A program made the position numbers and the translations under genes. From the IMG/VR virus record IMGVR_UViG_3300036766_000208, positions 1 to 40,043 of that record: DNA of 40,043 nucleotides. One strand, written 5' to 3'. The notes under the pieces are model-generated. The model searched no databases and was not told the DNA's origin. It saw nothing but the letters and a program-made list of their open reading frames with translations. This DNA is from a virus. Positions within the stretch are counted from its first letter, which is position 1. Every line of letters begins with the position of its first letter. Of this stretch, positions 6,463 through 13,372 are shown piece by piece.

Positions 6463-6726
6463 TTTACCACCCCAACCACCAAAGGAATGAAGAAGAAACA
6501 AAACAACAAAGACGTAGTGACGCGCCAGTCCGACATTCATGGAAAACTGACCGAGTGGATTTGCCCACACGGAGTTGGACACCATCGGGGTATTCACGGC
6601 TGTGACGGATGTTGCGCAAATGAGTCAAAAATGGAGCAAACAACCTACGAAGAAACCACAGCACACAACGACCATGTAGGTAAAGCCGACGACATGGTTC
6701 CCCCACAGTCCCACATAGAGGAGATA
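6463..6726 (+). repeat. 264-bp direct duplication, copy 1
   Basis: Base-for-base identical by eye to 7415-7678 (offset 952). It begins 24 bp before the ATG of the gene at 6487 and covers about its first 80 codons. Its first 25 bases match the 3' end of the methyltransferase gene present only at copy 2, so copy 1 is probably the derived copy. Confidence 0.9.
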
Positions 6727-7020
6727 TGGAATCTTGAAAGCGACGGCGACTACTGGAAAATCCGCAAAGAACAATTACCAGCGTATATTAAATATCTTCA
6801 ATCTCACGCATACAGACGGGCGGTAGAAGTAATAAAAGAAACGCAAAAAGAGTTCCAAAATATGCCCGTGACCTACGACAGAGGTGTTGATATAACCGAA
6901 ATGCCCGAAGGATTGGGAATTGAAATGACGGGAATGCTAAAAGGATTAGATGTTGGATTTTCGCAAGCAATTGTAGCAGTTGAATCCCTCTCCCCAGACC
7001 AATCTAATAAGGAAGTATGA
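6487..7020 (+). CDS. Zinc-site protein, paralogue A (177 aa)
   Basis: The first 80 residues are identical to those of the gene at 7439. They hold a compact metal-site motif, CPHGVGHHRGIHGCDGCC, with spaced C/H ligands, then an acidic linker ending in SHIEEI. The C-terminal part differs from its paralogue except for a shared QSHAYRRAV; it is helical and ends NKEV. Function is not recognised. The pair frames a Dam-type methyltransferase. Codon and start context match the neighbours, and its stop overlaps the methyltransferase ATG as ATGA. Confidence 0.65.
   Translation: MKKKQNNKDVVTRQSDIHGKLTEWICPHGVGHHRGIHGCDGCCANESKMEQTTYEETTAHNDHVGKADDMVPPQSHIEEIWNLESDGDYWKIRKEQLPAYIKYLQSHAYRRAVEVIKETQKEFQNMPVTYDRGVDITEMPEGLGIEMTGMLKGLDVGFSQAIVAVESLSPDQSNKEV
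6799..6824 (+). repeat. 26-bp short repeat, copy 1
   Basis: Identical to 7784-7809 and encodes QSHAYRRAV in both paralogues. It is separated from the 264-bp repeat by unrelated sequence of different length in the two genes. Confidence 0.8.
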
Positions 7021-7442
7021 GCGTTCACTTCATGAGCACAACACCTGAATGGGCTACCCCACAGTCAACCTTTGACGAATTGAACGAGGAGTTTCACTTT
7101 ACGCTTGATCCGTGTGCTACGAAGGAAAACGCCAAGTGTAAGAAGTTCTTTACCGCAGAAGATGACGGGCTTTCAAAATCGTGGGGCGGTGAGCGAGTGT
7201 TTATGAACCCGCCATATGGGCGAGAGATCGGCAGGTGGGTACAGAAAGCGTCGCAAACGGGGGGGGTAGTATGCCTCTTACCCGCACGAACCGATACGCG
7301 ATGGTTTCACGACTATATTTATGGCAAGGCAGAAGTCAGATTTATTCGCGGACGATTGAAGTTCAACGACGGCAAAAACTCCGCACCATTTCCTAGTATG
7401 ATTGTTGTATTCTCTTTACCACCCCAACCACCAAAGGAATGA
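7017..7442 (+). CDS. DNA N6-adenine methyltransferase (phage Dam type)
   Basis: A 141-aa protein matching the phage Dam family (PF05869 as I recall). It has EWATPQSTFDELNEEFHFTLDPCAT (D31-P32-C33-A34 region) for cofactor binding, the catalytic NPPY at 64-67 followed by GREIGRWV, and a conserved tail RFIRGRLKFNDG and APFPSMIVVF. It transfers methyl from S-adenosylmethionine to adenine, protecting phage DNA from restriction or marking replication. Its 3' end lies inside repeat copy 2. ATG 7017 is chosen for its ATGA coupling; ATG 7032 is an alternative. At 141 aa it is compact but complete for this family. Confidence 0.88.
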   Translation: MSVHFMSTTPEWATPQSTFDELNEEFHFTLDPCATKENAKCKKFFTAEDDGLSKSWGGERVFMNPPYGREIGRWVQKASQTGGVVCLLPARTDTRWFHDYIYGKAEVRFIRGRLKFNDGKNSAPFPSMIVVFSLPPQPPKE

Positions 7443-7678
7443 AGAAGAAACAAAACAACAAAGACGTAGTGACGCGCCAGTCCGACATTCATGGAAAACT
7501 GACCGAGTGGATTTGCCCACACGGAGTTGGACACCATCGGGGTATTCACGGCTGTGACGGATGTTGCGCAAATGAGTCAAAAATGGAGCAAACAACCTAC
7601 GAAGAAACCACAGCACACAACGACCATGTAGGTAAAGCCGACGACATGGTTCCCCCACAGTCCCACATAGAGGAGATA
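7415..7678 (+). repeat. 264-bp direct duplication, copy 2 (probable parent)
   Basis: Identical to 6463-6726. Here the first bases are coding for the methyltransferase C-terminus (PPQPPKE and stop), whereas in copy 1 the same bases are noncoding, which argues that copy 2 is the original location. Confidence 0.9.
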
Positions 7679-7939
7679 CTGAAAGAGTTTGATGATGAGT
7701 TTGCGTCAATTTTTGATGACATGGGTGCTTACGGAGTACAGAAAGGTATAAAAGACTTCATCAAAGAAAAACTATTTCTAGAACAATCTCACGCATACAG
7801 ACGGGCGGTGGGTGAGGTTGAAAAATATTGCGCAGAAATGCAAGGAGTAATGAACCTACCTGACCCGCTTGAAATGCAAGAAGAATTACGCAAAAGAATT
7901 ATCTCCTTCTCCCCAGAACAAGGTGAGACACAAAAATGA
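7439..7939 (+). CDS. Zinc-site protein, paralogue B (166 aa)
   Basis: Shares its first 80 residues (with the CPHGVGH and HGCDGCC metal-site motif) with the gene at 6487. It then diverges into an acidic helical stretch (EFDDEFASIFDDMGAYG), the common QSHAYRRAV, and an unrelated end. ATG 7439 overlaps the methyltransferase stop by ATGA. The modular pattern, identical heads with different tails, suggests recombinational swapping of effector parts; the biochemical role is unknown. Confidence 0.65.
   Translation: MKKKQNNKDVVTRQSDIHGKLTEWICPHGVGHHRGIHGCDGCCANESKMEQTTYEETTAHNDHVGKADDMVPPQSHIEEILKEFDDEFASIFDDMGAYGVQKGIKDFIKEKLFLEQSHAYRRAVGEVEKYCAEMQGVMNLPDPLEMQEELRKRIISFSPEQGETQK
7784..7809 (+). repeat. 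26-bp short repeat, copy 2
   Basis: Identical to 6799-6824; encodes QSHAYRRAV in paralogue B. Confidence 0.8.
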
Positions 7940-8319
7940 TTTGTCCGTACTGTAAAAAAGAAGCTGTTTGGACATCAAACGATGTTGTGTACGGAAAACG
8001 ATACGGTAAATCTTTTATGTGTTACTTTTGTTCCGATTGTGACGCATATGTTGGGTGCCACAACAACACAACGCAACCACTTGGAACAATGGCAAACAGT
8101 AAGTTGCGGAAATTACGCATGCTAGCACACGCTTCTATTGACCCGATATGGAAAAGCAAGAAGATGAGCCGTAGGGCGGTCTATACGTACCTTTCTGACG
8201 TACTCGGTTACGACGTTCACATAGGAAACTCGGATGAAAATATGTGCGAAGAAATTATAAAAATCGCCAAAGAAAGCCCTCTTTTACAAGGTGAGAGTGA
8301 AGGTGTTTTAATAAAGTAG
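7936..8319 (+). CDS. Zinc-finger-containing protein (DUF3268-like)
   Basis: A 127-aa protein with CPYCKKEA at residues 3-10 and CYFCSDCDAYVGCHNNT at about 29-45 as zinc ligands, followed by PLGTMANSKLRKLRMLAHAS, DPIWKSKKMSRRAVYTYLS and a C-terminal HIGN. The order matches the phage and bacterial family I know as DUF3268 (zinc-finger-containing). Its biochemical role is not established. ATGA coupling links it to the preceding gene. Confidence 0.75.
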   Translation: MICPYCKKEAVWTSNDVVYGKRYGKSFMCYFCSDCDAYVGCHNNTTQPLGTMANSKLRKLRMLAHASIDPIWKSKKMSRRAVYTYLSDVLGYDVHIGNSDENMCEEIIKIAKESPLLQGESEGVLIK

Positions 8320-8320
8320 T

Positions 8321-8533
8321 ATGGAAACCTGCCAACACTGTGGGATGTATATGAAACCCTTCATTACACATAAAAAAGTTTTTGAAGGTTTTGTGTCCGA
8401 GGCTTCATGTGAGTTTTGCGGGGTAACTATTTCTGTGACCGAAAGACGTGAAAATGGCACGACGGTGTGGATAAAACAACCAAAAATACATACCCTCTAC
8501 CCCATTTATCAACATAAGAGTACAGAACAATGA
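8321..8533 (+). CDS. Small zinc-ribbon protein, 70 aa
   Basis: CQHCG near the N-terminus and CEFCG at about residues 31-35 form a two-knuckle zinc ribbon within a beta-rich sequence (SEASCEFCGVTISVTERREN). It starts two bases after the preceding stop and overlaps the next gene by 4 nt. There is no enzymatic signature; a DNA-, RNA- or protein-binding role is possible. Confidence 0.65.
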   Translation: METCQHCGMYMKPFITHKKVFEGFVSEASCEFCGVTISVTERRENGTTVWIKQPKIHTLYPIYQHKSTEQ

Positions 8534-8817
8534 ACGCAGAAGATAGAAAACAAAGACCGCTATTCCGAGGACTTTTTAAGTACTTCCCCAACGCCTTAAC
8601 GGAGGTAGCACATGTTTCTTTTGTGGGCAATTCTCAACACCACAAGGACAAACCCCTCCACTGGGATATGAACAAGTCCACAGACGAAGCAGACGCGCTC
8701 CTCCGCCATCTCCTAGAATCAGGTACAATGGACACTGATGGGCTACGGCACACAGCAAAAGTTGCGTGGCGGGCACTGGCATTACTCGAACGCGAAATCC
8801 TATCAGAGAAGAAATGA
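8530..8817 (+). CDS. dATP/dGTP diphosphohydrolase-like protein (N-terminal domain family)
   Basis: A 95-aa protein fitting the phage family I recall as dGTP_diPhyd_N (PF18909): RPLFRGLFKYFPNALTEVAH, then KPLHWDMNKSTDEADALLRH and HTAKVAWRALALLERE. This all-alpha MazG-like family includes enzymes that cut dATP or dGTP to the monophosphate, and in some phages supports alternative purine synthesis. No PurZ-like partner is visible in this window, so base replacement is not supported here. It is followed by a DUF4406-type gene. Confidence 0.7.
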   Translation: MNAEDRKQRPLFRGLFKYFPNALTEVAHVSFVGNSQHHKDKPLHWDMNKSTDEADALLRHLLESGTMDTDGLRHTAKVAWRALALLEREILSEKK

Positions 8818-9137
8818 AAATATATCTCTCCGGCTCAATCACCTCTTTTGAAAAAGACCCAGCCAAAAAGGCGCACGAGGAGTTACAGAACAAACATCGC
8901 TTCTACCTAAAGACCGAGGAACTAGAAGCACTCGGTCACGATGTCTACAATCCTTGTAAGGTAGAATCTGGACGCGAAAACTACGAAGAAGTCCTCATAA
9001 AAGACGTGGATTGGATGTACAACAACCGATGGGACATTTTATATGTTATGCGCGGTTCAGAGCACTCACACGGCAGAAACCTTGAAATTGAAATCGCTAA
9101 AAAGCAAGGTAAGAATGTCGTGTATGAGGTGGCCTAA
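8814..9137 (+). CDS. DUF4406-like nucleoside 2-deoxyribosyltransferase-fold protein
   Basis: A 107-aa protein beginning MKIYLSGSIT. It contains EALGHDVYNPCKVESG, LIKDVDWMYNNRWDILYVMRG and SHGRNLEIEIAKKQGKNVVYE. This is the compact Rossmann-like pattern of DUF4406, related to nucleoside 2-deoxyribosyltransferases that exchange bases on deoxynucleosides; the substrate is unknown. ATG 8814 is chosen for the overlap with the preceding TGA and for the family-typical start. Adjacent to the dNTP diphosphohydrolase-like gene, it suggests nucleotide pool management. Confidence 0.75.
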   Translation: MKIYLSGSITSFEKDPAKKAHEELQNKHRFYLKTEELEALGHDVYNPCKVESGRENYEEVLIKDVDWMYNNRWDILYVMRGSEHSHGRNLEIEIAKKQGKNVVYEVA

Positions 9138-9294
9138 ACACAAAGTAGTATTCCGTCCCATTTGGCACATCGTTCTGTTAAAGAACGGGCATCCAGCCCG
9201 CACCTATCTTCACGAGTTGCTTCACTGCAAGTACCCTGAAAAACCCGAAAAAGAAATCTACGCACTAGAAAGAAAGTTATGGAACGCCCATTGA
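9124..9294 (+). CDS. Short HExxH-motif protein
   Basis: A 56-aa protein beginning MRWPKHKVVFRPIWHIVLLK. It contains HELLHCKYP (residues about 34-42), an HExxH zinc-protease-type motif, followed by a glutamate-rich helix (EKEIYALERKLW). Similar very short HELLH proteins occur in phages; their catalytic status is unknown because most of the protease fold is absent. Start at ATG 9124 or 9115. It is the last gene before a promoter. Confidence 0.55.
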   Translation: MRWPKHKVVFRPIWHIVLLKNGHPARTYLHELLHCKYPEKPEKEIYALERKLWNAH

Positions 9295-9312
9295 GTTGCT
9301 AAAGGACATTTT

Positions 9313-9321
9313 TGCTGTAAT
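9313..9321 (+). promoter_or_regulatory. Extended -10 promoter before the 9333 gene
   Basis: TGC-TGTAAT (9313-9321), an extended -10; TTGAGT at 9291 gives a poor 19-bp spacing. Transcription near 9328 leaves at most about 5 nt before the ATG at 9333. AAGGA at 9325-9329 is too close to serve as a normal ribosome binding site. Confidence 0.4.
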
Positions 9322-9332
9322 ATCAAGGACAA

Positions 9333-9707
9333 ATGAAACGTCTTCCTAAGATTTCTACCGTACGAAACAAGTGTGATGCTCTCCTCACTCCAATAGTAAA
9401 GAAGTTCTATCCGACATGTCTTTTATGCGGTTCTGAGACACAGGTGGCCCACCATTTCGTCAAGAAGAGTCAAAGCAATAGATTGCGGTATGAACTTGAC
9501 AACCTCATTCCGCTATGTCATAGAGACCATCAAGCACTCCACTCACGCGAGAGTGCTTATTCGTTACGTATCGCTGTAATCAAGGGTTCAAAGTGGGCAA
9601 AACGCATAGATACCCTAAGCAGGGAGTTGGTAAAAACCGATGTCCATTGGTATCTAGCCCAACTTGACAAGCTGAAATCCATTTACGAGCAAGAAACTTT
9701 AGACTAG
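9333..9707 (+). CDS. NinG/HNH-like nuclease
   Basis: A 124-aa protein with CLLCGSETQVAHHFVKKSQS (about residues 30-49), then RYELDNLIPLCHRDHQALH. The paired cysteines, HH and CxxDH form an HNH/zinc fold like lambda NinG (Rap), a Holliday-junction nuclease, though general HNH endonuclease function is equally possible. The C-terminal half is helical and basic. It is transcribed from its own promoter at 9313 and followed by the moron-like cassette. Confidence 0.65.
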   Translation: MKRLPKISTVRNKCDALLTPIVKKFYPTCLLCGSETQVAHHFVKKSQSNRLRYELDNLIPLCHRDHQALHSRESAYSLRIAVIKGSKWAKRIDTLSRELVKTDVHWYLAQLDKLKSIYEQETLD

Positions 9708-9710
9708 GAG

Positions 9711-9716
9711 TATAAT
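9711..9716 (+). promoter_or_regulatory. Consensus -10 of the metallophosphoesterase cassette
   Basis: A perfect TATAAT at 9711-9716 starting three bases after the previous stop. No good -35 is visible. Transcription near 9723 would give a leader of about 35 nt carrying the AAAGGAG ribosome binding site at 9742-9748. Confidence 0.45.
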
Positions 9717-9756
9717 GCAAACTAGACGGTCACTGACAACCAGAAAGGAGAAAGAG

Positions 9757-10893
9757 ATGAAACTCAAAACGACTGGGTTCCCGTCAAAGCTCCTGAAGGA
9801 GTTGTCGGAGACCCACGAACACTCGTTCAAGACGAAGTATCCAACGTACCAACGGGACTATCTGCGACGCATCAAGGCGGAGTACGCCGAGAAGCAGAAG
9901 CCCGCACGAGAGACGGTCTTCAAAGACTTCCTCTCCAAAGGACGCACGTTGCGCGAACTCACCGACAAGTTCGGCGACAACACGCAAGAGCTTCTTCACG
10001 CGAAGTACGAGGGATTCTCGTTGTTCGAGCAAGTGGACGAGTTCAGTCGAACGCTGTACATCCTCTTGCCCGTCACCGACCTCGCACAAGTGAAGGTGAA
10101 GCCCAAGCTGTGGTCGTTCGTCATCGGCAAGCAACCCGACGGCGAGATTGACCCGTACATCTGCGTGCAACTGCCCGCTTTCGAGGGCAAGATTCAAATC
10201 GCGCTCTTGTACGACCTGCACTACGGTCACGCTAAGCACCGACGCGACAAGCTTCAGAGCTACGTCGACTGGATTCAACGCTCTCCCAACGTCTACGCCA
10301 TCCTCGGCGGAGACCTGATGGAGAACGCCATCGACAGGGGCATGACCTTCGACCAAGACGTTCAACCGCACTCGCAGTTGGACGAACTGGCGATGATTCT
10401 CGCCCCCATCGCTCACAAGTGCCTGTTCAGCGTCCCCGGCAACCATGAGGAACGCACTAAGAAAGCCACAGGCATCGACGTGGCGAAGGTGCTCGCTGAC
10501 AAGTTGGAAGTTCCGTACTTCACAGGGCCGGTGTTCTGCTCGATTCTCGCCAATGGTCACAAGTGGACTGTCTTCGCCCAGCACGGACGAGGCAACTCCC
10601 AGACCAAGGGCGGGAAGATGAACATGGCATCGCGCCCCGCGTCGTTCGTGAACAACGTCGACTTCATCGTCTGCGGTCACGTCCATGACCGAGTGTCTGA
10701 AGCCCAGACCATCATCGTGGAAGACCCCGTGAACTGCCGACTGATTTACAAGAATCAGTGGGTCGTCATCGCCCCCTCCTTTCTTGGCTGGATGGATACC
10801 TACGCTTACCGCGCGGGCTACCGTCCGCCGTCGCTTGGAGGTGTCGCAATCTACCTGTATGCCGACGGCACGAGCAAGGCAGACCAGACCTGA
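9757..10893 (+). CDS. Calcineurin-like metallophosphoesterase
   Basis: A 378-aa protein. The C-terminal two thirds have all metallophosphoesterase motifs: D153-L-H155, GGD186, GN229-H230-E, H276 (AQHG) and GH308-V-H310. These bind two metal ions to cleave phosphoesters, possibly in DNA, RNA or nucleotides. The N-terminus (about 1-120) is helical, with a helix-turn-helix-like stretch (GRTLRELTDKFGDNTQELL), so nucleic acid is a likely substrate. ATG 9757 is preferred over 9715: it follows AAAGGAG at ideal spacing, and 9715 lies in the -10 box. The gene is much more GC-rich (about 60%) than its neighbours and prefers GC-ending codons. With its own promoter and terminators it looks like a recently acquired moron. 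Confidence 0.85.
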   Translation: MKLKTTGFPSKLLKELSETHEHSFKTKYPTYQRDYLRRIKAEYAEKQKPARETVFKDFLSKGRTLRELTDKFGDNTQELLHAKYEGFSLFEQVDEFSRTLYILLPVTDLAQVKVKPKLWSFVIGKQPDGEIDPYICVQLPAFEGKIQIALLYDLHYGHAKHRRDKLQSYVDWIQRSPNVYAILGGDLMENAIDRGMTFDQDVQPHSQLDELAMILAPIAHKCLFSVPGNHEERTKKATGIDVAKVLADKLEVPYFTGPVFCSILANGHKWTVFAQHGRGNSQTKGGKMNMASRPASFVNNVDFIVCGHVHDRVSEAQTIIVEDPVNCRLIYKNQWVVIAPSFLGWMDTYAYRAGYRPPSLGGVAIYLYADGTSKADQT

Positions 10894-10903
10894 TGTTCTT
10901 TTC

Positions 10904-10963
10904 GGGGGAGCAATCCCCCATCTTTCAGAGTTTAGTTAACACATGTTAACCGAATTCTGAAAG
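10904..10963 (+). terminator. Tandem hairpins after the metallophosphoesterase
   Basis: GGGGGA-GCAA-TCCCCC (10904-10919) is a perfect hairpin followed by ATCTTTC. A second hairpin, CTTTCAGA (10922-10929)/TCTGAAAG (10956-10963), encloses GTTAAC-ACAT-GTTAAC, which could also be a DNA operator. The T-run is weak, so termination efficiency is uncertain. Confidence 0.55.
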
Positions 10964-10980
10964 GTGAATCCAACTGACTT

Positions 10981-11019
10981 TTAAGGGGAGACGACCAACC
11001 ACCGCCTCCCTTTAATTTT
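10981..11019 (+). terminator. Intrinsic terminator before the glycan island
   Basis: TTAAGGGGAG (10981-10990) pairs with CTCCCTTTAA (11006-11015) with one wobble, followed by TTTTG. It insulates the glycan operon from upstream transcription. Confidence 0.65.
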
Positions 11020-11034
11020 GTGGATAACAATAGT

Positions 11035-11062
11035 TTGCTTTTCAGTTTACCTTGTGTAAAAT
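11035..11062 (+). promoter_or_regulatory. Promoter of the glycan/late region, leaderless
   Basis: TTGCTT (11035-11040), 16-bp spacer, TAAAAT (11057-11062) with TGTG just before. Transcription starting near 11069 leaves two bases or fewer before ATG 11071. It follows directly after the terminator and likely drives the long co-directional gene series. Confidence 0.6.
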
Positions 11063-11070
11063 ACAAATAC

Positions 11071-12123
11071 ATGAACGGCGAAGATTTTGCACGAATCGCA
11101 AACAATTTCTATACAACGAGGGGTATTGTAGTTGACCCCACACGGTTAGCCGTTGACGGCGAGCTAGTCACCTACGTCAACACACACGCAAAGGACTTAG
11201 AAAATAAATACAAAATAGCACTTGTCTTTATCTGTCTCAATCCTTTGTACTGGCAATTTGCACCTGAAATGGTACAAGGTGCCAAGCAGTTTTTGTTGCC
11301 CGGACATAAAACAGATTTTTTCTTTTGGACAGACATTCCCGAGGACGGATTTGAAATATATAAGTCTATTTTTGCCTCATGGCAAAGTGTTCTGGCGGCA
11401 AAAGGTGAAACACAGCTTAATATCGGGGCAGTTCAAACTGTTACCGACTCCGTGATTGCCCTGCGCAAACGTGACGACATAACCATTATTCCCACAGTGC
11501 CTGTTGAGTGGCCTCTCCCTACACTGCTTCGCTACCATCTTTTCCTACAAGAGGAGCAGAGGTTAAAAGATTACGACTATATTTTTTACTGTGACGTGGA
11601 TATGAAGTTTGTGAACGTTGTCGGCGATGAGATTCTCGGTAAGGGGATAACTGCCGCGCAACATCCAATGTACGCACTCAAGAAAGAGTATTGGCCACCG
11701 TACGAGCCGAACAAAAACTCTGCATCATACATAGAACGCCCCGGCAAAATTATTCCTGCTAGCGATAGTAAAAGCGAAACAAAACAGCGCTTCATTCCCT
11801 TGTACTACGCGGGAGGTTTTCAAGGCGGTAAATCAGACGTATATATACAGGCAATGAAGGACACCAAGGCGCTTATTGATAGAGACCGCGCACAAGCATA
11901 TGTGCCCATTTGGAACGATGAGACCGCATGGAACAAGTACCTATCGTTGAATCCGCCGGAAACTGTACTTTCACCATCGTATATTTACCCCGACTCTCTG
12001 ATAAAGGAGATATACGAGCCGTTGTGGGGATGTTCGTATCAACCAAAACTGATGACACTGACAAAGTGGTTCTCTACATCCAAGGAGGACGGTCAGCACC
12101 TTCAACAAATGCTTCAAAAATGA
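11071..12123 (+). CDS. Family 6 (GT6) glycosyltransferase
   Basis: A 350-aa member of the family of ABO-type galactosyl/N-acetylgalactosaminyl transferases. Visible GT6 landmarks are KIALVFICLNPLYWQFAPEM, TDFFFWTDIPED, the metal-binding DVD in IFYCDVDMKFVN, a YYAGGFQGG donor-site loop, and WNDETAWNKYL. It uses a nucleotide sugar (family donors are UDP-Gal/GalNAc) and retains anomeric configuration. The start at 11071 is chosen from the leaderless promoter. It begins the glycan island and is joined to the next gene by ATGA. Phage GT6 proteins are known from cyanophages; donor and acceptor here are unknown. Confidence 0.8.
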   Translation: MNGEDFARIANNFYTTRGIVVDPTRLAVDGELVTYVNTHAKDLENKYKIALVFICLNPLYWQFAPEMVQGAKQFLLPGHKTDFFFWTDIPEDGFEIYKSIFASWQSVLAAKGETQLNIGAVQTVTDSVIALRKRDDITIIPTVPVEWPLPTLLRYHLFLQEEQRLKDYDYIFYCDVDMKFVNVVGDEILGKGITAAQHPMYALKKEYWPPYEPNKNSASYIERPGKIIPASDSKSETKQRFIPLYYAGGFQGGKSDVYIQAMKDTKALIDRDRAQAYVPIWNDETAWNKYLSLNPPETVLSPSYIYPDSLIKEIYEPLWGCSYQPKLMTLTKWFSTSKEDGQHLQQMLQK

Positions 12124-12791
12124 AAACGATAACCGTCGGCATACCCTCATATAATCAAGAAGCATACCTTGCGGAAGCTATTGAATCCGTTATTGCCCAA
12201 GGCGTAGCGCCCGATGAGTTTATTATTGTTGATGACGGGAGTACGGATAAATCTCTCGCGCTTGCCCGACATTATCCCACGAAGGTTGTCTCTCAAGTGA
12301 ACAAAGGACTTGCCTCTGCTCGGAATGCCATCATCATGAACGCAACAAGTGACTATGTTTTCTTTCTTGATGCGGATGACATTATGACCGAAGACTGTCT
12401 CAAGGTTATTAAATCCGCCATAGCAGAGTCTGACGCTGACATCATTGCCCCCTCCCTAAAATGTTTTGGAAAAGCAGAGGACACAATCATCATTTCACCG
12501 ACCGTTACACTCGACCTGTTTAAAAACTTTCAAAACTTCCTTCCTTACTGTTGCGCGGTCAAAAGAGAGAAGTTGCTCGAAGTTGGAGGGTATAGCCCTC
12601 GAATGGAGCAAGGGTGGGAGGATTTACACTTGTGGGTTACCCTGCTCTCTCGTGGTGCAACCGTTAAAACCATACAAAAACCGCTCGTACTGTATAGAAC
12701 CAAGGAAGAGTCAATGTATACGCGCAGTATTCTGTACGCGCTTGAACTTAAGACGCAATTGAAAAAGGATTTTCCCAGTGTTTTTATATGA
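12120..12791 (+). CDS. GT2 family glycosyltransferase
   Basis: A 223-aa GT-A enzyme. It starts ITVGIPSYNQEAYLAEAIES, has IIVDDGSTDKSLALARHY for nucleotide binding, NKGLASARNAI, the metal-binding FLDADD (DxD), and a family-typical later segment around GYSPRMEQGWEDLHLWV (ED motif as base). These invert configuration on sugar transfer. There is no membrane anchor. It overlaps both neighbours by 4 nt. Sugar and acceptor are unknown. Confidence 0.88.
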   Translation: MKTITVGIPSYNQEAYLAEAIESVIAQGVAPDEFIIVDDGSTDKSLALARHYPTKVVSQVNKGLASARNAIIMNATSDYVFFLDADDIMTEDCLKVIKSAIAESDADIIAPSLKCFGKAEDTIIISPTVTLDLFKNFQNFLPYCCAVKREKLLEVGGYSPRMEQGWEDLHLWVTLLSRGATVKTIQKPLVLYRTKEESMYTRSILYALELKTQLKKDFPSVFI

Positions 12792-13369
12792 AACACCCCG
12801 ACTTTTACACAGGAAGGTTGGGGAATCGTTTGTTTCAAATAGCGTATTTGTATTCCCAAGTGCGGGATGGGGTTATTTCTGACTGGTATCTACAAAGACC
12901 CCAATATTTTGAAAAGTATTTGTCTGAATTGAGGGACGTGCTCGGTGAGGGTATCGGTTCTCTTCCATACACCGCGATTCACTTACGGGCAGGACAGAAT
13001 CCCGTTAACCCCGAAGAACCCAGCTATGGAGACAACCCGTTTTATGTAAACTTACGAAACACGGACTACTACACAAGTGCTATGGCGATGTTCCCTGAAG
13101 CAAGATTTTTAGTTTTCTCAGACAACATAGAGATAGCGAAAGACTACTTTCAAGGTAGTAATTTTGAATTCGATCAAGACAACGAAGTGGAAGCATTCAA
13201 CAAAATGGCATCGTGTCAAAACATTATTATAGCCAACTCGTCGTTTTCTTACTGGGCGGCACTTTTGGGAAATCCACACAAAACAGTTGTTGCACCATCG
13301 GTAAGTAAGTGGTACGCTGATGGCAACAATGAACGAACCGTGTGTCCATCGCACTGGATTCGTATTTAA
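12788..13369 (+). CDS. Short GT11 (alpha-1,2-fucosyltransferase)-like protein
   Basis: A 193-aa protein with the GT11 order: GRLGNRLFQIAYLYS near the N-terminus, YTAIHLRAG (equivalent to the HIRRGDY donor site), ARFLVFSDNIEIAKDYF, and NIIIANSSFSYWAALLG. It is much shorter than usual family members (about 290 aa), missing much of the middle, but retains both signatures. The normal RRGD is LRAG, so GDP-fucose specificity is uncertain. A GDP-sugar donor would suit the GDP-mannose epimerase encoded next. Confidence 0.72.
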   Translation: MKHPDFYTGRLGNRLFQIAYLYSQVRDGVISDWYLQRPQYFEKYLSELRDVLGEGIGSLPYTAIHLRAGQNPVNPEEPSYGDNPFYVNLRNTDYYTSAMAMFPEARFLVFSDNIEIAKDYFQGSNFEFDQDNEVEAFNKMASCQNIIIANSSFSYWAALLGNPHKTVVAPSVSKWYADGNNERTVCPSHWIRI

Positions 13370-13372
13370 CTT

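Noticed and set aside
9715-9756. Upstream ATG of the metallophosphoesterase
   Set aside because: It lies within the TATAAT promoter box, while ATG 9757 has a strong, well-spaced ribosome binding site.
9784-10686. 300-codon open frame on the minus strand
   Set aside because: It is antisense to the metallophosphoesterase, whose complete set of catalytic motifs is on the + strand. The GC-rich codon pattern of that gene lengthens antisense frames by chance.
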